NCBI RefSeq assembly: GCF_009870125.1
Contig: NC_046683.1
Span: forward strand, 1,922,001-1,986,000
From: Drosophila pseudoobscura
Lineage: Eukaryota; Arthropoda; Insecta; Diptera; Drosophilidae
Direction of reading: 5' to 3'
Length of the DNA: 64,000 nt
The position numbers and the translations under genes are program-made. This document shows positions 27,131 through 38,451 of this stretch, piece by piece (position 1 is the stretch's first letter; each line of letters starts with the position of its first letter). Under the pieces are notes generated by a model. It did not search any database. It was not told where the DNA came from and was given only the letters and a program-made list of their open reading frames with translations.

Positions 27131-27669
27131 ATACCCAGAACAGAAATTCAATTAGAGCACCTGCGATGATGGACGTGGCTTATCAGAGGAACGCCAGACA
27201 GGGGGATGGGATGGAGCAACTGCCAACTGACGGACACACGAGCGGACAGAGAGCTCTTTCATTTTTGTATGTTCTATTTTCGGTGTGGCACCTTAGCCGC
27301 GTCCCGTAGCGGTGCGCCGACTCTATCTCGACTCTACCAGTGCCCGCCTCCGTACATCCCCCTGCAGCCAGTACACTTGCCCGATTGGGTCAGATGATTG
27401 ATATAGAAATTTCTGGTGATTAACTTCCATTTGGCATTTCTCAAACGGAATCAGGCGAGTGCCAAAAACCATTGACGATAAAAAGCGGGAGCGAGAGAGC
27501 AGAGCCCCTTCTGCTCTTCCTGTCACTCGGGGTCTTTATCTCGTATCTGCTAATGAGTTGTGGAGCTAATGACACACACAGAGGGAAGCACAAATCATCA
27601 TCTGTAGCCAACACCCACACCCACACCCACACCCACCCGAAGTTGTGAAAATAAAGTCACGATAGGGCA

Positions 27670-27705
<36 letters not shown>

Positions 27706-30700
27706 GTGTTGGAGGTGTGCAAATACCTGGGCTGCTCAACCCTCATCCGCATCAACATCCGCGCTATCAGCGGCCCCTTTGATGTCAGTGGGTGGGTGGG
27801 TGTCGAGCCGCCAATTCCCCACATCAAAGCAGAACCAGAAGAGCGTCACTGAAGTTGCACAAAAAACATCTCTAGTCCGGAGAGCAGCCGCAGATCTCCA
27901 GTTCCAGAGCGGATGGTGAAGATGATGCGAGAGGTAAGGGAATTATTGTTTGCTTTGGTTATTAGCAAACAATCTTATCAGTCAGCTAGTGGGTTGCACA
28001 TCGATGACGATGATCATCGCGATGAGGATGCGGCGATGGAGGAGATGTCCGATGTCCGATGTCAGATGTCTGTGTTGGCGCTGGGAAAACAAAACTGAAA
28101 ACTATAGGCGCAACACACATATAAGGAGAGAAAGAGAGAGTAGTAGATGCAATAATCGATAATAGAAAAGGGAACAAAGCAAAGAGCAAAGAAATCCAAG
28201 GCGTCCAAAGAAAACAGTATCCGAGAGATACACAGATACAGGCATAGGCGCAGGCAGAGACACAGGCACTGGCACTGGCACAGGCACAGATGCAGATACA
28301 ACATGTCAAGCTAAACACGATTATTTGCTTAAGTGTATCTCGATGCGGCTGAAATCGAAAACTCCACTCAGTCAGCCAGATACAGCAACAGACCACAGCC
28401 TACAGCCTACAGATACAGCAACAGCAACAGCAACAGCACTAGCTGGAGATACAAAGATACGGCTACGGAGACGGAGACGCGTACCAAGAGCAAGTGAGTG
28501 GCCAGAGACGAGGCGCTCGGATGGCGGTAAACACCGATCAGTTGACAATCAACGTTCAAACAATAAAGTCGAAAAAGAAAAACAACAGAAAGCAACAAAA
28601 CTTCGAACGTTTATTTTCTCAGATAAAAGATACAAATAGCGCAAGGCAAGCGGCCAGATACAGGTACAGATACACACACTGCCAGAGACGGAAACGGAGA
28701 TGGAGATGGAGACATCACTCATCAACATCCAAGCCGAGCCAAGCATCAGGCTTTAGGCATCAGGCTTCAATCCAATCCACTCGACCACACTGCTCCCTTT
28801 GGCGATCAAAGACAAAGCTAACGTTGATCTTGCCGCAAAAGCTGAAGATGAAGCTGAAGCTGAAGCTGCTTGCTCCAAGACCACCGCATTTCGATCCCAT
28901 CACCATCAACCATCTCCATAGCCATCATCATCATCACAATCACAATTACGAGAGCATCTGTGTTGTCGCATTTACAATTCGCAATTACACTTGAGTAAAT
29001 ATCAACACTGAAGCGAACCAGTCTCCAGATCTCCGATCTCCGGCAACAGCAACAGCAACAGCAACAACCCCACCGAAAACCTAATGAGCAATGTCTCTTT
29101 TGGCCCACCAAGCAATACGAGTCGCGAAGAGGGGGTCTGGGTCTGGCTAGGGGTCTGGTTGTGGGTCTGTGTCTGGGTCTGGGTATGGAGCAGACTCCCA
29201 GATGCCATGCGATCGTTGCTCTTACTCTTGTGATAAATCTTGCAATTGACGCCGCCGCTCGGGGTTTTATTATAAACCTGATAAGGGCCGTGTCCGTGTC
29301 CGTGTCCGTCTTTGTGTATCCGTGTCATTTTATTTTACTCAGCCGAAACTGTGGGAAACATCTAACAGCCAAGGCCAAGGCCTCAATGAAAGTGCCATTG
29401 TAGACCCTATATCTGCAATGGAAGCGGTAACGCGGATGGGTCGATTGATGACTCACATAACACAGGAGCTTTTCGATGGCTTTCTTTTTCCACAAAGATA
29501 GTGGCTCAGGATGGTAAAGATAACTTTTCCAAGAACTTTGATTATTATGGATCTTTCCCAGGAACTCTAGAGCTCTGATAAAACATTTAATGTGAAATTA
29601 TCTTTGATCTTGGTTAAGATCAAGAAATTTTCGATTATCGGTAAAAGATCATTTAAGATCATTTAAGAATCCATGAAATTGCAATAAATCTTCAAGGAGA
29701 ACTCCCAAGGATCTGCATTGCGCTGGTGGGTGTTTCCTGAATGGAGTGGCATAACCCGAATGGAGTGTTGATCTCCATCGATCATGATGGCAGAACCAGC
29801 ACCGGCACCCTTGCCGAATGCCCCTCCCTGGCAACCCAAGAAAAACACCCTCGCCTCGCTCGGGTTATCTTTTCCGTGGCGCACACCTTTGCTTGCCCGC
29901 TGACTAAGTGCTGACAGATCTTACAAAGCACTTTTTCGGGCATCCCCCCAGCCCTACGGCACTGCACCCCTCTCAGCGCACTCCCCACACCCACAGCCAC
30001 ACTCTACAGACTGCAGACTATAGTCACAACACAGCCGATACTTTTCACGAAATTCCAGAGATCCGAGATAATGTGAAACCACAATCGAGTTAGCAGAACT
30101 TGGTAGTGAGTGTGTTCGACAATGATTTCGAGCGAAGCAGCCCGTCCACGCACTCCACTTCCACCGCCACCTCCATGGCTCCTATCTCGCCCCTCTCTAC
30201 GACTATATGGGGGTTTATACTCACTCTTCTACGACTGTAGTGTGTTGTGTGTTACGCGTGTGTTTGTGGGGTTGTAGACTCCCAGTTCCAGTTCCAGCTG
30301 CTTATCGTTTACGAGCGCTGGGTGGATGGACGGCTGGATGGATGGATGGATGGATGGGCTGGGTTCGGTTCGGTTCTGTTCGGTACGGTACGGTCGATAT
30401 TCAATGAATGTTACTGATGACGATGACGCCGCAGAAGAGGCACTGTTAGGTGGCTCCCAACGATGGTCGTGGTACTTGTTGTACTTTCGTCTGATTCATG
30501 CCCAGATACGACACAACAAATTGTGGCGCGCAGCCCCCGAAACCCACTGACCATGATGATGTCGCACAACCCGAATCGATAGAATCGCGTATATTCGTAC
30601 ATTCGATCGAGAGGCGTACATTTAGAGCGGATTTGTGATTGGGCAGATTGGATTGGGTACAGAGTCGGAGTAGCATGCTGCACGAGGTCTTTCACACGCC

Positions 30701-32510
30701 GGAAAACCCCCAAAACAACCGCAGATATGGTCGCTTGACGGGCGTCACCTTACCACCTTATCGAGCCCCCACCACCGCCACCATCGCAGTTTACTAAGAA
30801 ATCGTTGGGGGACTAGAAATGAGTTATTCATCACGGGGTAATCAATTCTTGTACGGTATGATTTAGTGATATAAACCCGGCGTTGCATCAATCCATTCCA
30901 TACCATTCTATCTATTCTATTCCATCGATTGCCGCCGTCATAAGTCCCGACGGGCGACGCGTCGTGTCGTTCAGTGCGAGTACGAGTATCATAAAACCCT
31001 GACGAGGCTCACGATGATGATGATGAACATGCTAGTTAGTTCTCGTACCTGCTCCGGGGTCCGAGGCCCGGGATCCGGCGCGTGCGCTAATCGCCGATGA
31101 AAGATCGGAGTGCAGTCAGTGACTATAGATAAACACACACACACACTCCTACAATGGACAATGGGCAAATGATGGCCAGACTCTGGTCTGGGTGTCGATG
31201 ATCCTGCAGAGTCAATTGGTTTCTAATGAGCTTAGCTCCTGTACGAGACCTGTTCTGCCAGGAGTCGGTCGTCATCGTGAATGAACCAGGGCGTTAGCTA
31301 GTAGAAAATGAGGTAATGCTATTCGTTTTCCATGGAATTCCCCCCAGCTCCACCAACTCGCCAGCTCCGTGATTACCAAGAAGTGTATCGAGCTAGCATC
31401 GAGCTTCAAGGGTACAATTTTGCCATACTTTAAGCGGAAAATGGGATATCCGAAGCCAGATATTTTTCATCTGCATCCATTCCTAGGTATTCTCAGGTGG
31501 GGCGGCCCGTCTGCGGCTCAATTTGCTTGTGGGTATTATGTTTTTCCGCGGCAATACATTACACCACCTCCCGCGCGATTCCGGTCGGGGAATTTCACCA
31601 AAACAACAAACTGTAAAGTGAAGCATTCTACCAGCTAACGGCGGCATTTGTTTGGTGATACGCCTTTGGGAACCGCCGCCCTCGGGATATGATCGTTTTG
31701 ATTGTTGACAGAAAGTAATCGGTAATCAGCATTGGCTGAAGCTCCAAGACGATGATCTATGGAAGAAGTGATCTAAATAACGCCTTTCAGACCCTGATCA
31801 GACCCTGATCATCCCCCGATCGTTATATCATTCCTATATACTATATAGAGAAGGTATTTCAAGCTTTTCAAGTAGTTTTAAACAGAAGATTGATTCGATT
31901 TCACATGTATGAACTTTTTAGGTAGACTCTTGATATTTAGAAAACAGTGCCCATATATTGTATACATATTTGTAAAATTGGGTTAAGAGGGTGGCTCCAC
32001 TTCCGTTTCCAGGAAGGGAATGTATGGAAGGTATGCCCAAGGCCCAAGCGCCTGGACGCACGGCACTCTTGTACCCCTAACGGTATTCTACTTTTTGTTG
32101 TCTTTTATTGTTATTATTAAGCGGTACCGTTTGCCTGGTCATAGTTATTGCTCTCTTGTCCGTTCGGGTGTGGGGGTGTTAGAATAAAAAATCGTAAAAA
32201 AAAAATAACAAAAATGCGAGGCGCGCGCCTTTTCAATAACAAATATCAGCTGGCAACGCTGTTGGTCTGTGCGTGGGGAGGTGGTGCGTGCCCACTCACC
32301 TTGACATGTCGCCACACACACACATACACATACACATCCACATAGCAAATCACATTAACAATAACACCTATTAAATACATTAACCAAAGCACCGACAGCC
32401 GAAAGGAGTGCGAGTTAAAACAATTATTGTTTAACTCTTTTCGTTTTTTGTTTTTTGTTTCGCTTTAATTGAAAACATCGGAAACAAGCGCGAAGGAATC
32501 CGAAGCATTT
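27131..32510. other. Noncoding DNA with simple repeats
   Basis: No gene can be supported. Contents include CCCACA and GT arrays (27.6-27.7 kb), a UTR-like CAA/GAA-rich island (about 28,330-28,720), CCGTGT hexamers (about 29,285-29,320), GATG arrays (30.3 kb), CATTCC-type words (about 30,893-30,925) and a canonical Su(H)-like word at 29,350-29,358. The rest is unique sequence with no recognised feature. Confidence 0.55.
27672..27700. repeat. (GT)n microsatellite
   Basis: Uninterrupted GT array, preceded at about 27,609-27,640 by four to five tandem CCCACA hexamers. Confidence 0.9.
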
Positions 32511-32770
32511 GATACCCTTGCCGAATCATCGTGCAACGAAGAAACGGAGGTTGCAAGGAAGGTAGTATCCGATATGACACAGTAAAAAAAGCGAAAGGCA
32601 TCCGAATACCCAACATTTGATTGTACAAATCTGTAGGCTATTCGTTAATAAATATATTTGAAAATTAAGTACTTTACTATGCCACACGGGGATCATGAAT
32701 ATCCTATGGATTCTGTGGCTTGCAGACTTCCAGTGGTAATCGTGGTGCCTTCGCTCTGAAAGGGTATTAA
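32511..32770. repeat. Dispersed short repeat copy with GATACCC/GGGTATTA ends
   Basis: The block starts GATACCCTTGCCGAATCATCG and ends GCTCTGAAAGGGTATTA, giving imperfect inverted ends about 250 bases apart. It matches the opening of the copy at 18,629 and the style of the elements at 13,588 and 60,562. The interior is noncoding. Confidence 0.4.
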
Positions 32771-32862
32771 AACGAAAGTGAATTTCAGGCATTGCTTGCA
32801 GCACAGCAACAAAAACGTCAACGCCATGCGACGAGAGCCATTGACAAAGTCAGATAGAGATA

Positions 32863-32865
<3 letters not shown>

Positions 32866-32893
<28 letters not shown>
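32866..32893. repeat. (GA)n microsatellite
   Basis: Fourteen uninterrupted GA units about 2.8 kb upstream of the pebbled promoter, in a purine-rich context that includes AGATAGAGATACAAAG. It is a candidate GAGA factor, CLAMP or MSL-complex binding region by motif only. Confidence 0.85.
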
Positions 32894-32896
<3 letters not shown>

Positions 32897-35660
32897 CAGT
32901 CAAAGTTGAAGAGCAAAAAGCAGAAAAACAAAAGCAAAGCGTGGGAGCTTTTGTCTTAGCCATTTGTTTTATGCTAAATGAAATGTTAACTAAATGTTGG
33001 GCAATTAAATGTTAATGTTGCGTCTGCCCCACCCACACCCCACACCCCACTCCCCCCCCCCCCAATCGCCTCTCCTTCACACTGTCTCTCTTTGGAGCTC
33101 TTTAACACTTTCGGTCTCCATTGAACGGCCGCCATTGAAAAGGGAAATTGAAATTGAAACAGAAACAGTGACTTAGAGAGGCGACAGGGGGATAGAGGGA
33201 TAGAGTGGGGGAGGAAAATTAGCAAGGGAGAGAAAAATGTCTGAGGGCGAGGAAAATTGGCGAAGACGAGGAAGGCGGCAACAACAACAACAACAACAAC
33301 AACAGCGGCAACGGCGACAGAAATTGAAACGGTTTCCCAGCTGTTTGCATATGGCAAAAATGCAATTGTTGCTCTTGCCTTTTGGTGCTGTTGCTGTTGG
33401 CTGTGTTGCTTTTGTTGCTGCTGTTGGCTTTAATGTTTATTTAACACGCATTGCCAACACGTTTACAGTTACCATTTAGCGCCGTTGCCACCGCTGTAGC
33501 TGTCGCTGTCGCCTACCACCTCCGCCGATGCCACCCCCGCCAATGCCACCCACGCCAATGCTCAGGCAAAGCCCAGGCACAGTGGCACCAGCCTCATTGG
33601 TATGTTTTGGCCAACCAGCCCACAGTTGATCACCGGTGGATCTAATATTGATCATTGACAGATAGATAGATAGATCAAGCCCTGACCATTAGCCATTCCC
33701 CTTTCTTTTGAAACCGAAAAAGGAGTCCCTAAGTTCGGTTTACTGTATCAAATAGAAATGATCAGCGGTATTTTTGTTAATGAAAATAAAACTAGTAATG
33801 CAAAATAGAAGAAAGAAGCGATCGAAATCTAGAGGCCCTCCATATCAATATATTCTGTTGGTCCAAATTGATGCGGGGAAAGCGGGGGTAAGCCTGTGAA
33901 GACCTTTTCAATTCGCTTGGAAACGGCGGTGGCCCCACTGTGCCATGAGTATTTCAAGTTCATTATAAATAAAACGTAAATATTATTAAATTGTATACAA
34001 ACGGCACGTTGCACGGGTCTGTGTGGGAGAGTGTACTCGTCCGTATACATGCAGGGGCCCATGCGGGTGTGTGCGTGGGGGCGCGTGTGTCTACGGCTGT
34101 GTGAGTGCGAGTGTATTGAACTCTTGCTGCATTTTTTGCACAATATTTTCGATACTGCTGTTGTTGTGCTTTTCTTATTTTCTTTTCATTTTCGTTTTCG
34201 CTTTTTTTTGCTCCACTCTTTCTGTGGTATGGTGACAATTGTTTTTGTTTTGCTTTTGATCGCCGCTGACGCATCGATCGTTATCGGGCGATACCGATTG
34301 TGCCACAGCGCTGCGATCGAAGGGAGAGCTATCGATTGCTTGTGCCAGCGATGCTGTGGCAGCAATAGAAGAACGGAGAGATGGAGGAAGAGGCAGAGAC
34401 AGTGGTGTAGTAGTGATGGCGGTGGGGGGGAGGCGACACAAAGGGTTGCTGTCGTTGCTGCTTCTTTTATACTCGTAATCCAATTTACATTTTACATTTT
34501 TCGGAGCAGCTGACACTGACCTCTCCGCGCGCACCTTTGAGGCGGTCAACTGTAACGACGACGACGACGACGACGGCGACGACGACGACACCGATGATGT
34601 TCAAGATGATGATGATGATGATGACGCACCCAGAAAAGGGACTTCCGTTCTGAAGAAGCTTGAGGTTAAGGTTGAGGAACTGACACCAGGAAGTGCATAA
34701 GTGACCATCGGAGGAGGCCAAAGATCAATCCATCGGAATCGTATCTATAGGTCTCTGTTCCATTAAGAGTGAGAGAGGGGGAGAGGCAGCCGGAGAGTGA
34801 GAAAGCAACAAACATGGTAAATGTAGCCAATGGCAACGGGATTTTACCCAAAATCTAAAATGCATCCAAACAACAACAAAAGATACTCGTAAAAATGTAT
34901 CTGAGTGCGCGTGTGTGTGTGTGTGTGTGTGCCATGTACTGTCCCTTACTCCTACTGGATGCAGTCGAAAAAAGATACATAAATGTATCTATGTATGTAC
35001 TGCCCCCCTCCATCAGCTACCAGATTCCTCAGTGGCGGGGGGGAGCATGAGAGGTGTGCTGCTCTCCTGCTCTAACACACAGTGCGTGTGTGTGTGTGTG
35101 TGTGCGTAATCCTATTTGCAGCCAAATAAAACTAAAAATAACAACAAAAAAAACGAAAGAAAATCCGACAAAGAATTGATTCTGCTGCTGCTGTTCTGCT
35201 GCTGAGCTGCTGAGCTGCGTTGCTTTCTGCTCTCTAAATCTTGCACGTCGAAGGAAGCGGCAAGCAGAGCAGCAGCGGCAGCAGCGCAGTCTCTGCACTT
35301 TTATCTAACCAATACCAAGGCACAAAAGAGCAGCCACCACCAGCAGCAGCAGCAGCAGCAGAGGCAGCAGAGACAGCAGCCGCACGCACACGCATAAACA
35401 GCAGAAAGAGAGCAAAAAGACGAAGCAAAGAAGGCAGCCATTGTGTCCGCTCTCGCCAACTGACTGCCGAACGAACGCGACGGCTGGCTGGCTGGCTGGC
35501 TGGCTCTCTCTTCTGGTGCTGGCGCTGGCGCTGGTGCTTGTGCTTGTGCTGCTGCTCTGCTCCTCTGCTTTGACGCTGCTCTGCTCTGCTCTGCGCTGCT
35601 GCTGCTGCTCCTGGACGTTCCTCTGCTCTGCTCTGCTCTGCTCTCACGCTGCTCGTGCGC
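32894..35660. other. Proximal upstream region of pebbled
   Basis: No gene is evident. The region carries a (CAA)n run at about 33,281-33,304, GAC/GAT triplet arrays (34.55-34.62 kb), GT arrays (about 34,911-34,931 and 35,083-35,104), CAG triplets (about 35,342-35,362), GGCT tetranucleotides (about 35,481-35,504) and repeated CTGCTCTG words up to the TATA box. Its closeness to the promoter makes regulatory function likely, but no specific enhancer can be named. Confidence 0.55.
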
Positions 35661-35663
35661 TTT

Positions 35664-35703
35664 TATAAATACAACTCCGTAGATACACCATCTATACAGT
35701 CGA
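35664..35703 (+). promoter_or_regulatory. Core promoter of pebbled (TATA box and initiator)
   Basis: TATAAA begins at 35,664 and an initiator-like ACAGTC word (consensus TCAGTY) places a start near A35,698, 34 bases downstream. This spacing is at the upper edge of the normal range. The sequence downstream is nearly free of ATG and ends at a good splice donor at 36,242, which supports a transcript starting here. Other upstream starts are not excluded. Confidence 0.6.
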
Positions 35704-36241
35704 GCTTCATCTGCCTCTGCCGAACGGTTGCGCTGCGGCTGCGCTCAGAACTCGTGTGCGCGTCAACGCGAAAGCATCTGCAGCGCCTCTAAAAAATAAT
35801 ACCAAAAAAGATACAGCTACAGATACTGATACTGAAGTAGAAGCAGAAGCAGCTAAAAGATACAACAAAATAACAAAAGTGCCAGGGAAAACTGCTACAA
35901 AAATACAAGAAACACTATTGGTGCAACACATTTTTTTTGCGTTCAACAAAAACCCTTTGGAATACCCATCAAAAAACAGTGATTTTTTTTGCCCATCTAC
36001 CAAAGAACTGTGATTAGATCCATCAACGGATCGAGACCACACCGAAGTGACACCCAAAGTAATAAAAAGTGCAGACAAACCAAAACTAAACTAAATCGAA
36101 ATCGAATTCGAATTCGAAGTCTAGACATCTAGAGATTAGTGTACAAGATCTGAAAGAGTGGCGTGCCCCCGTTCCCGTTCTCGTTCCCGTCTAGGCCCAG
36201 AGCGGGAAATGCCGCCGCAACTACGAAAATAATCAGCGAAG
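35698..36241 (+). other. pebbled noncoding first exon (5' UTR)
   Basis: The predicted exon runs from the initiator to the donor AAG|GTAAAC at 36,241/36,242. It is A-rich with GATACA words, and it joins the acceptor TTTCAG at 38,387, after which 64 more untranslated bases precede the start codon. The leader totals about 610 nt and contains only one ATG, at 36,209. The assignment is inferred from signals; no transcript data were available. Confidence 0.55.
36209..36232 (+). other. uORF in the pebbled leader (MPPQLRK)
   Basis: This is the only ATG in the predicted spliced leader. It opens a seven-codon frame ending in TAA nine bases before the exon end. The context GGGAAATGC has A at -3, so initiation is plausible. 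It could modulate translation of Hindsight; no direct evidence. Confidence 0.4.
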
Positions 36242-38387
36242 GTAAACCTTATTTTTTTATGTGAAACAAAACATATTTCCACAATATTTTTTTTTTTTTG
36301 TTTTTTTCTTGTGAAAATTAATGTTTGGATGTAGCGAGGGGAAGCCCTGGGATTATCGACAATGTGGATTATGTCGAAGGATAAACTTGAGATTTTTGCA
36401 CTGAAATCACTGATCTGAGGACGGAGAGTGCGAGTAGGGAGCGGAGTCTAGAGCTTTGATTAAATCTGACTCTGAATGTTCCCTGAGTCCCCTGTGGCCT
36501 CTGATTGCTCTGATCTTCTCCAATTGCATTGAGTTTCCAATTGAGTTTCTCATTTCATTCCATTGGATTCAAAGTTTACCTGAATTGAGAAAAAAAGCTT
36601 CTAGTTTTTTTCCATTTGTTTAAAAAATGTTCTCAAGTTTCCAATTGGAAACTCTCGGAAAATCAATAGCAAACTCTTCCTTAAATTTCTCGATTGAAGA
36701 TATCAGATGTTGTAAATCTTTGGAGGTTCAAAGTACCCAAAAGAAATTGCAGATTCCCATTTATGTATTTTGCTTAAAAAGTTCACATAAAATGGGCATT
36801 CTGTCATCAAATGTCTGATTAATATTTTATATAAAAAAAAAACACACACAATCAGTAGCTTTTTACAGACATCTCCACTTCCATTCTGTTTCGCATAGGA
36901 ACCGTGTCGAAATACCGGTCGAAAATCCCCCTAAAACCAGAGTTGAGATCTTCCCTAATTTTTGCCATTTCCTCTCCCATTTCGGGTCAATTTATTTGGG
37001 TCAAGCTGTGCCTTCAATTACGGACGATCTGACCCCTTGAACTTTGACTCTCTGACACAGTGAGGGATGAACCAGGAGTCGGAGCGGAGTCCCCTCTAGG
37101 ATGGGATAGGGTTAATGGTTAATTTAGATTGACGATCTGTATAATGGGAGGTGTTATACGCCACAACTCAGTGGAAGTGGAAGTGGGAAATTCAGTTGGG
37201 TACGCTGCGTTAGTATGATTAGCGCGATTATTTTTGGCTTAAAGAGAACGCGAAACATTTGATTGATAAATGTAAAAACGCTTTATTACTAGCTCCCACC
37301 TCAAGGACAGACAGAGCGATTAGAGAGAGAGAGAAAGAGAGCGGGAGAGACAGAAATAGAGGGCCCAGGGCAGAGGGGCCTTATCTTTATCTCAATGACT
37401 TTTCATGTGGGGGGACGATGACTCACGGGCGAAATTGAAATCAGCCAACCAAAATGAAAGGCCAAACCGAAAGCCAATGGACAGCAAACACTCGCGGGCC
37501 ATTTGGCTTTGGCTGTGGCTCTGGGTATCGCTAGAAAATGTTGGTATTGATTTTGGTCAAGTAAGGATTTCCACAAGAAGGAAAACCCTTTCCCTCCTCC
37601 AAGAGAGCGCTCTCAATAAGTGTGGCAACATTAGCATTGATAGCGGGGAAAAATTCTAATGAGCCTGCCCCCACATTTTCCCCACAATCGTTTATGCAAA
37701 AATGCAGTACAACAGCGCCAAAAGCTAGATAAGCAATCGATTCACCTTGACAGCATTGCCAGATGTCTCTTACTCTCTCTCTCTCTGTCTCTCTGTCTCT
37801 ATCTATCTCTCTTTTGCCTGTCATGGGGCATGCCCAGGGCCCCAAACGAGTAGGTTTACCGTTTCACCAGTCCCTTCCACAAATGCACTGGCAGCTGATT
37901 GAAGTCTACCCAGAAATTTGATTTCGAGTATCCATTGCACAAGTGCTCGTCTTAATGGTATGCACAAATGCTGATACATCTATCGATCAGCTGTTGTTGC
38001 GATTCGCGGAGAAATGGGTATGGGTATGGGTATGGGTATGGGTCTGGATGGCGTCTGTTTTGCAACTGTTTTCCTAAGAATGGAATGTTGCCAGTTGAAT
38101 GTGTGCTCATTCACTCATTCGCCAATGATGCGCTTACTTTTGCACTTTCTTAGGTTAGTTTTTGCCCGTAAGGAAGTAACTTTTTGGGCTGGCAATGCCT
38201 TTAATTTGCCTAATCATTCGTTGAGCATGTGCAAGCTTGCAAGCTGGCAATGCCTATTAAGTGGCAGTGCTCTGGAGAAACCTGGCAATGCCTTTTTTTG
38301 AGACTGGCAGTGCCCTCCCAGTGCTTTCTTTCTTTGTCAAATCTGACATTTGTCTAACCCCTTCTTCGTCTTTTTCTCTCCTTTCAG
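36242..38387 (+). other. pebbled first intron
   Basis: The intron is bounded by GTAAAC and a pyrimidine-rich CTCCTTTCAG acceptor. It is AT-richer than the upstream desert and contains GA arrays (about 37,323-37,350), TC-rich runs (about 37,770-37,812) and GGGTAT hexamers (about 38,014-38,043). No coding sequence is evident. Confidence 0.55.
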
Positions 38388-38451
38388 AACCACTTAAGTC
38401 GAAACTCAAATCGACATCTACTTCGATCTCAGCAGAGTATAAAGCAGCAAA

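Noticed and set aside
27609-27640. CCCACA repeats resembling telomeric DNA
   Set aside because: Drosophila telomeres are retrotransposon-based, and this is one of many short hexamer arrays in the region.
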